Assembly: GCA_003554535.1 (NCBI GenBank)
Contig: PWGT01000067.1
Location: forward strand, 1-16,726
Reading direction: 5' to 3'
DNA from: Syntrophomonadaceae bacterium
GTDB lineage: Bacteria > Bacillota_D > Dethiobacteria > DTU022 > PWGO01
DNA length: 16,726 nucleotides
Position 1 is the stretch's first letter. Every line of letters begins with the position of its first letter. Under the pieces are notes generated by a model. That model did not search any database and had not been told where the DNA came from. It saw nothing but the letters and a program-made list of their open reading frames with translations. The position numbers and the translations under genes were made by a program. Positions 15,807 to 16,726 of this stretch are shown here, piece by piece.

Positions 15807-16726
15807 AGAGGAAGTCAGGTTAACTACACTTTCTCGCAGCGCTGGTTGAGCAGCCAAAATAGGTCCTGAGACCTTGGCACAAGTTTTGTGCTCTTTACCG
15901 GGTTCTGATGACCCCCGATACTTGAACCGAGGGGAACCCAATGCAGATTGTGGCATTTTCCAGATAAGCGAAGATTTAGCCCTGGTTCAATCTGTGGATT
16001 TTTTTACTCCGGTTGTAGATGATCCGTTTGTTTTTGGGGAAATAGCGGCGGCAAATGCTTTAAGTGATATTTTTGCTGCGGGAGCTACTCCTTTAACAGT
16101 TCTCAATTTGGTTTGTTTTCCTTGCAAGAGTTTAGGGAATGAAGTTCTGCATAGTATTTTGGCTGGCGGGCATGCCAAAGTTGAAGAAGCGGGAGCCTCT
16201 GTGGTAGGAGGACATAGCATTGAAGATGAAGAACCTAAATATGGCTTGGCGGTAACAGGAAAGGTGCATCCCAAACAGATAATTTCCAATTCGAGAGCAT
16301 TACCGGGAGATAAACTTATTCTTACCAAGCCCGTTGGTACAGGGGTTATAACTACAGCTCTCAAGGGCGGTGTTATTCAAATGGATGAAGTAAGAGAGGC
16401 GCTGGAAGGAATGGCTACCCTCAACGACAAAGCTGCCAAAGCTATGAGAGAAGCTGAAGTAATTGCTTGTACAGATATTACTGGTTTTGGATTGCTTGGC
16501 CATGCAGTGGAAATGGCTGAAGCCAGTGAAGTTTGTCTATGCTTGAGTTTGCAAAAGATTCCTCTTTATGAAAAAGCCTGGGAGTTGACTGATGAAGGAA
16601 TGGTTCCTGGCGGTTCGTTGCGCAATAAGGATTATTACAGGCAATTTGTTGAGTTTGAAGTAGACGAAGAATCCCGGGATAATGAAATAAATCTTCTGGC
16701 TGATGCGCAAACATCTGGTGGTTTGC
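15799..16726 (+). CDS. selD: Selenide, water dikinase (selenophosphate synthetase), selenocysteine-containing, cut by window edge
   Basis: SelD makes selenophosphate from selenide and ATP. From GTG 15799 (AGGAGG at 15785-15790, 8 nt upstream) the frame reads 309 codons to the right edge, about 90% of the usual length. It is broken only by TGA at 15847-15849 (codon 17), within RSAG-stop-AAKIG. This is the active-site position that holds Cys or Sec in all SelD enzymes, so the TGA is read as selenocysteine. A hairpin follows it directly. Further family motifs are intact: VDFFTPVVDDPFVFG, ANALSDIFAAGATP, VVGGHSIEDEEPKYG, TDITGFGLLGHAVEM and DAQTSGGL. The start overlaps the selB stop by 8 nt. Callers that treat TGA as stop would truncate the gene or miss its first 17 codons. 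Confidence 0.95.
15847..15878 (+). promoter_or_regulatory. Selenocysteine UGA codon with bacterial SECIS-like hairpin in selD
   Basis: Just after TGA (15847-15849), GCCA (15853-15856) pairs with TGGC (15875-15878). After a 4-nt 5' bulge, AGGTC (15861-15865) pairs with GACCT (15870-15874), leaving the loop CTGA. The apical loop starts 16 nt after the UGA, near the spacing of known bacterial SECIS elements. The loop contains a G, which SelB recognises in other systems. The structure is read by eye, and other pairings are possible. Confidence 0.75.

Noticed and set aside
15799..16726. selD as a pseudogene or frameshifted gene because of the in-frame TGA
   Set aside because: TGA is at the exact Cys/Sec active-site position, a hairpin follows, the remaining frame is intact, and selA and selB are in the same operon.
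1..16726. CRISPR array, insertion sequence, tRNA or rRNA genes
   Set aside because: I saw no regularly spaced repeats, transposase motifs, terminal inverted repeats or tRNA-like cloverleaf, including tRNA(Sec).

Overview
The window reads as the chromosome of a low-to-medium GC, Gram-positive anaerobe of the Clostridia type, plausibly a fatty-acid-oxidising or acetogen-like relative. Evidence seen here: strong AGGAGG-type ribosome binding sites, TTG and GTG starts, a selenocysteine operon (selA-selB-selD), a FadE-like acyl-CoA dehydrogenase beside a thiolase, and a paired DUF1538 membrane protein/PII-like operon. The species cannot be fixed from the sequence alone.

Layout. (1) 1-1351, minus strand: PAS-SpoIIE (PP2C) phosphatase, cut by the left window edge. 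(2) 1439-4162, minus strand: a two-gene operon of a tandem class II aldolase and a PLP class III aminotransferase related to glutamate-1-semialdehyde aminomutase. (3) 4189-4315: divergent promoter region with two identical 18-bp palindromes, one just downstream of each predicted -10 box at exactly the same distance. (4) 4364-6995, plus strand: TetR regulator, FGGY carbohydrate kinase, and a short Smr-domain protein whose 5' end is anomalous. Blocks 2-4 look like one TetR-controlled catabolic module of unknown substrate. (5) 7212-8999: acyl-CoA dehydrogenase, closed by a strong terminator. (6) 9215-10399: acetyl-CoA acetyltransferase. (7) 10505-12299: two tandem DUF1538 membrane proteins with a PII-like protein, ended by an AU-rich terminator-like hairpin. 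(8) 12430 to the right edge: selA, selB and selD. selD carries an in-frame UGA (selenocysteine) at codon 17 followed by a SECIS-like hairpin and runs off the window.

How the parts fit. The kinase and aldolase suggest phosphorylation then retro-aldol cleavage of a sugar-like substrate, with the aminotransferase acting on an amino or carbonyl intermediate; TetR probably represses both arms. The dehydrogenase and thiolase are the oxidation and thiolytic steps of beta-oxidation (or its reverse). The DUF1538 pair and PII-like protein look like a two-subunit membrane assembly with a soluble nucleotide-sensing regulator. The sel genes make selenophosphate and selenocysteyl-tRNA and deliver it at UGA codons, including the one inside selD itself.
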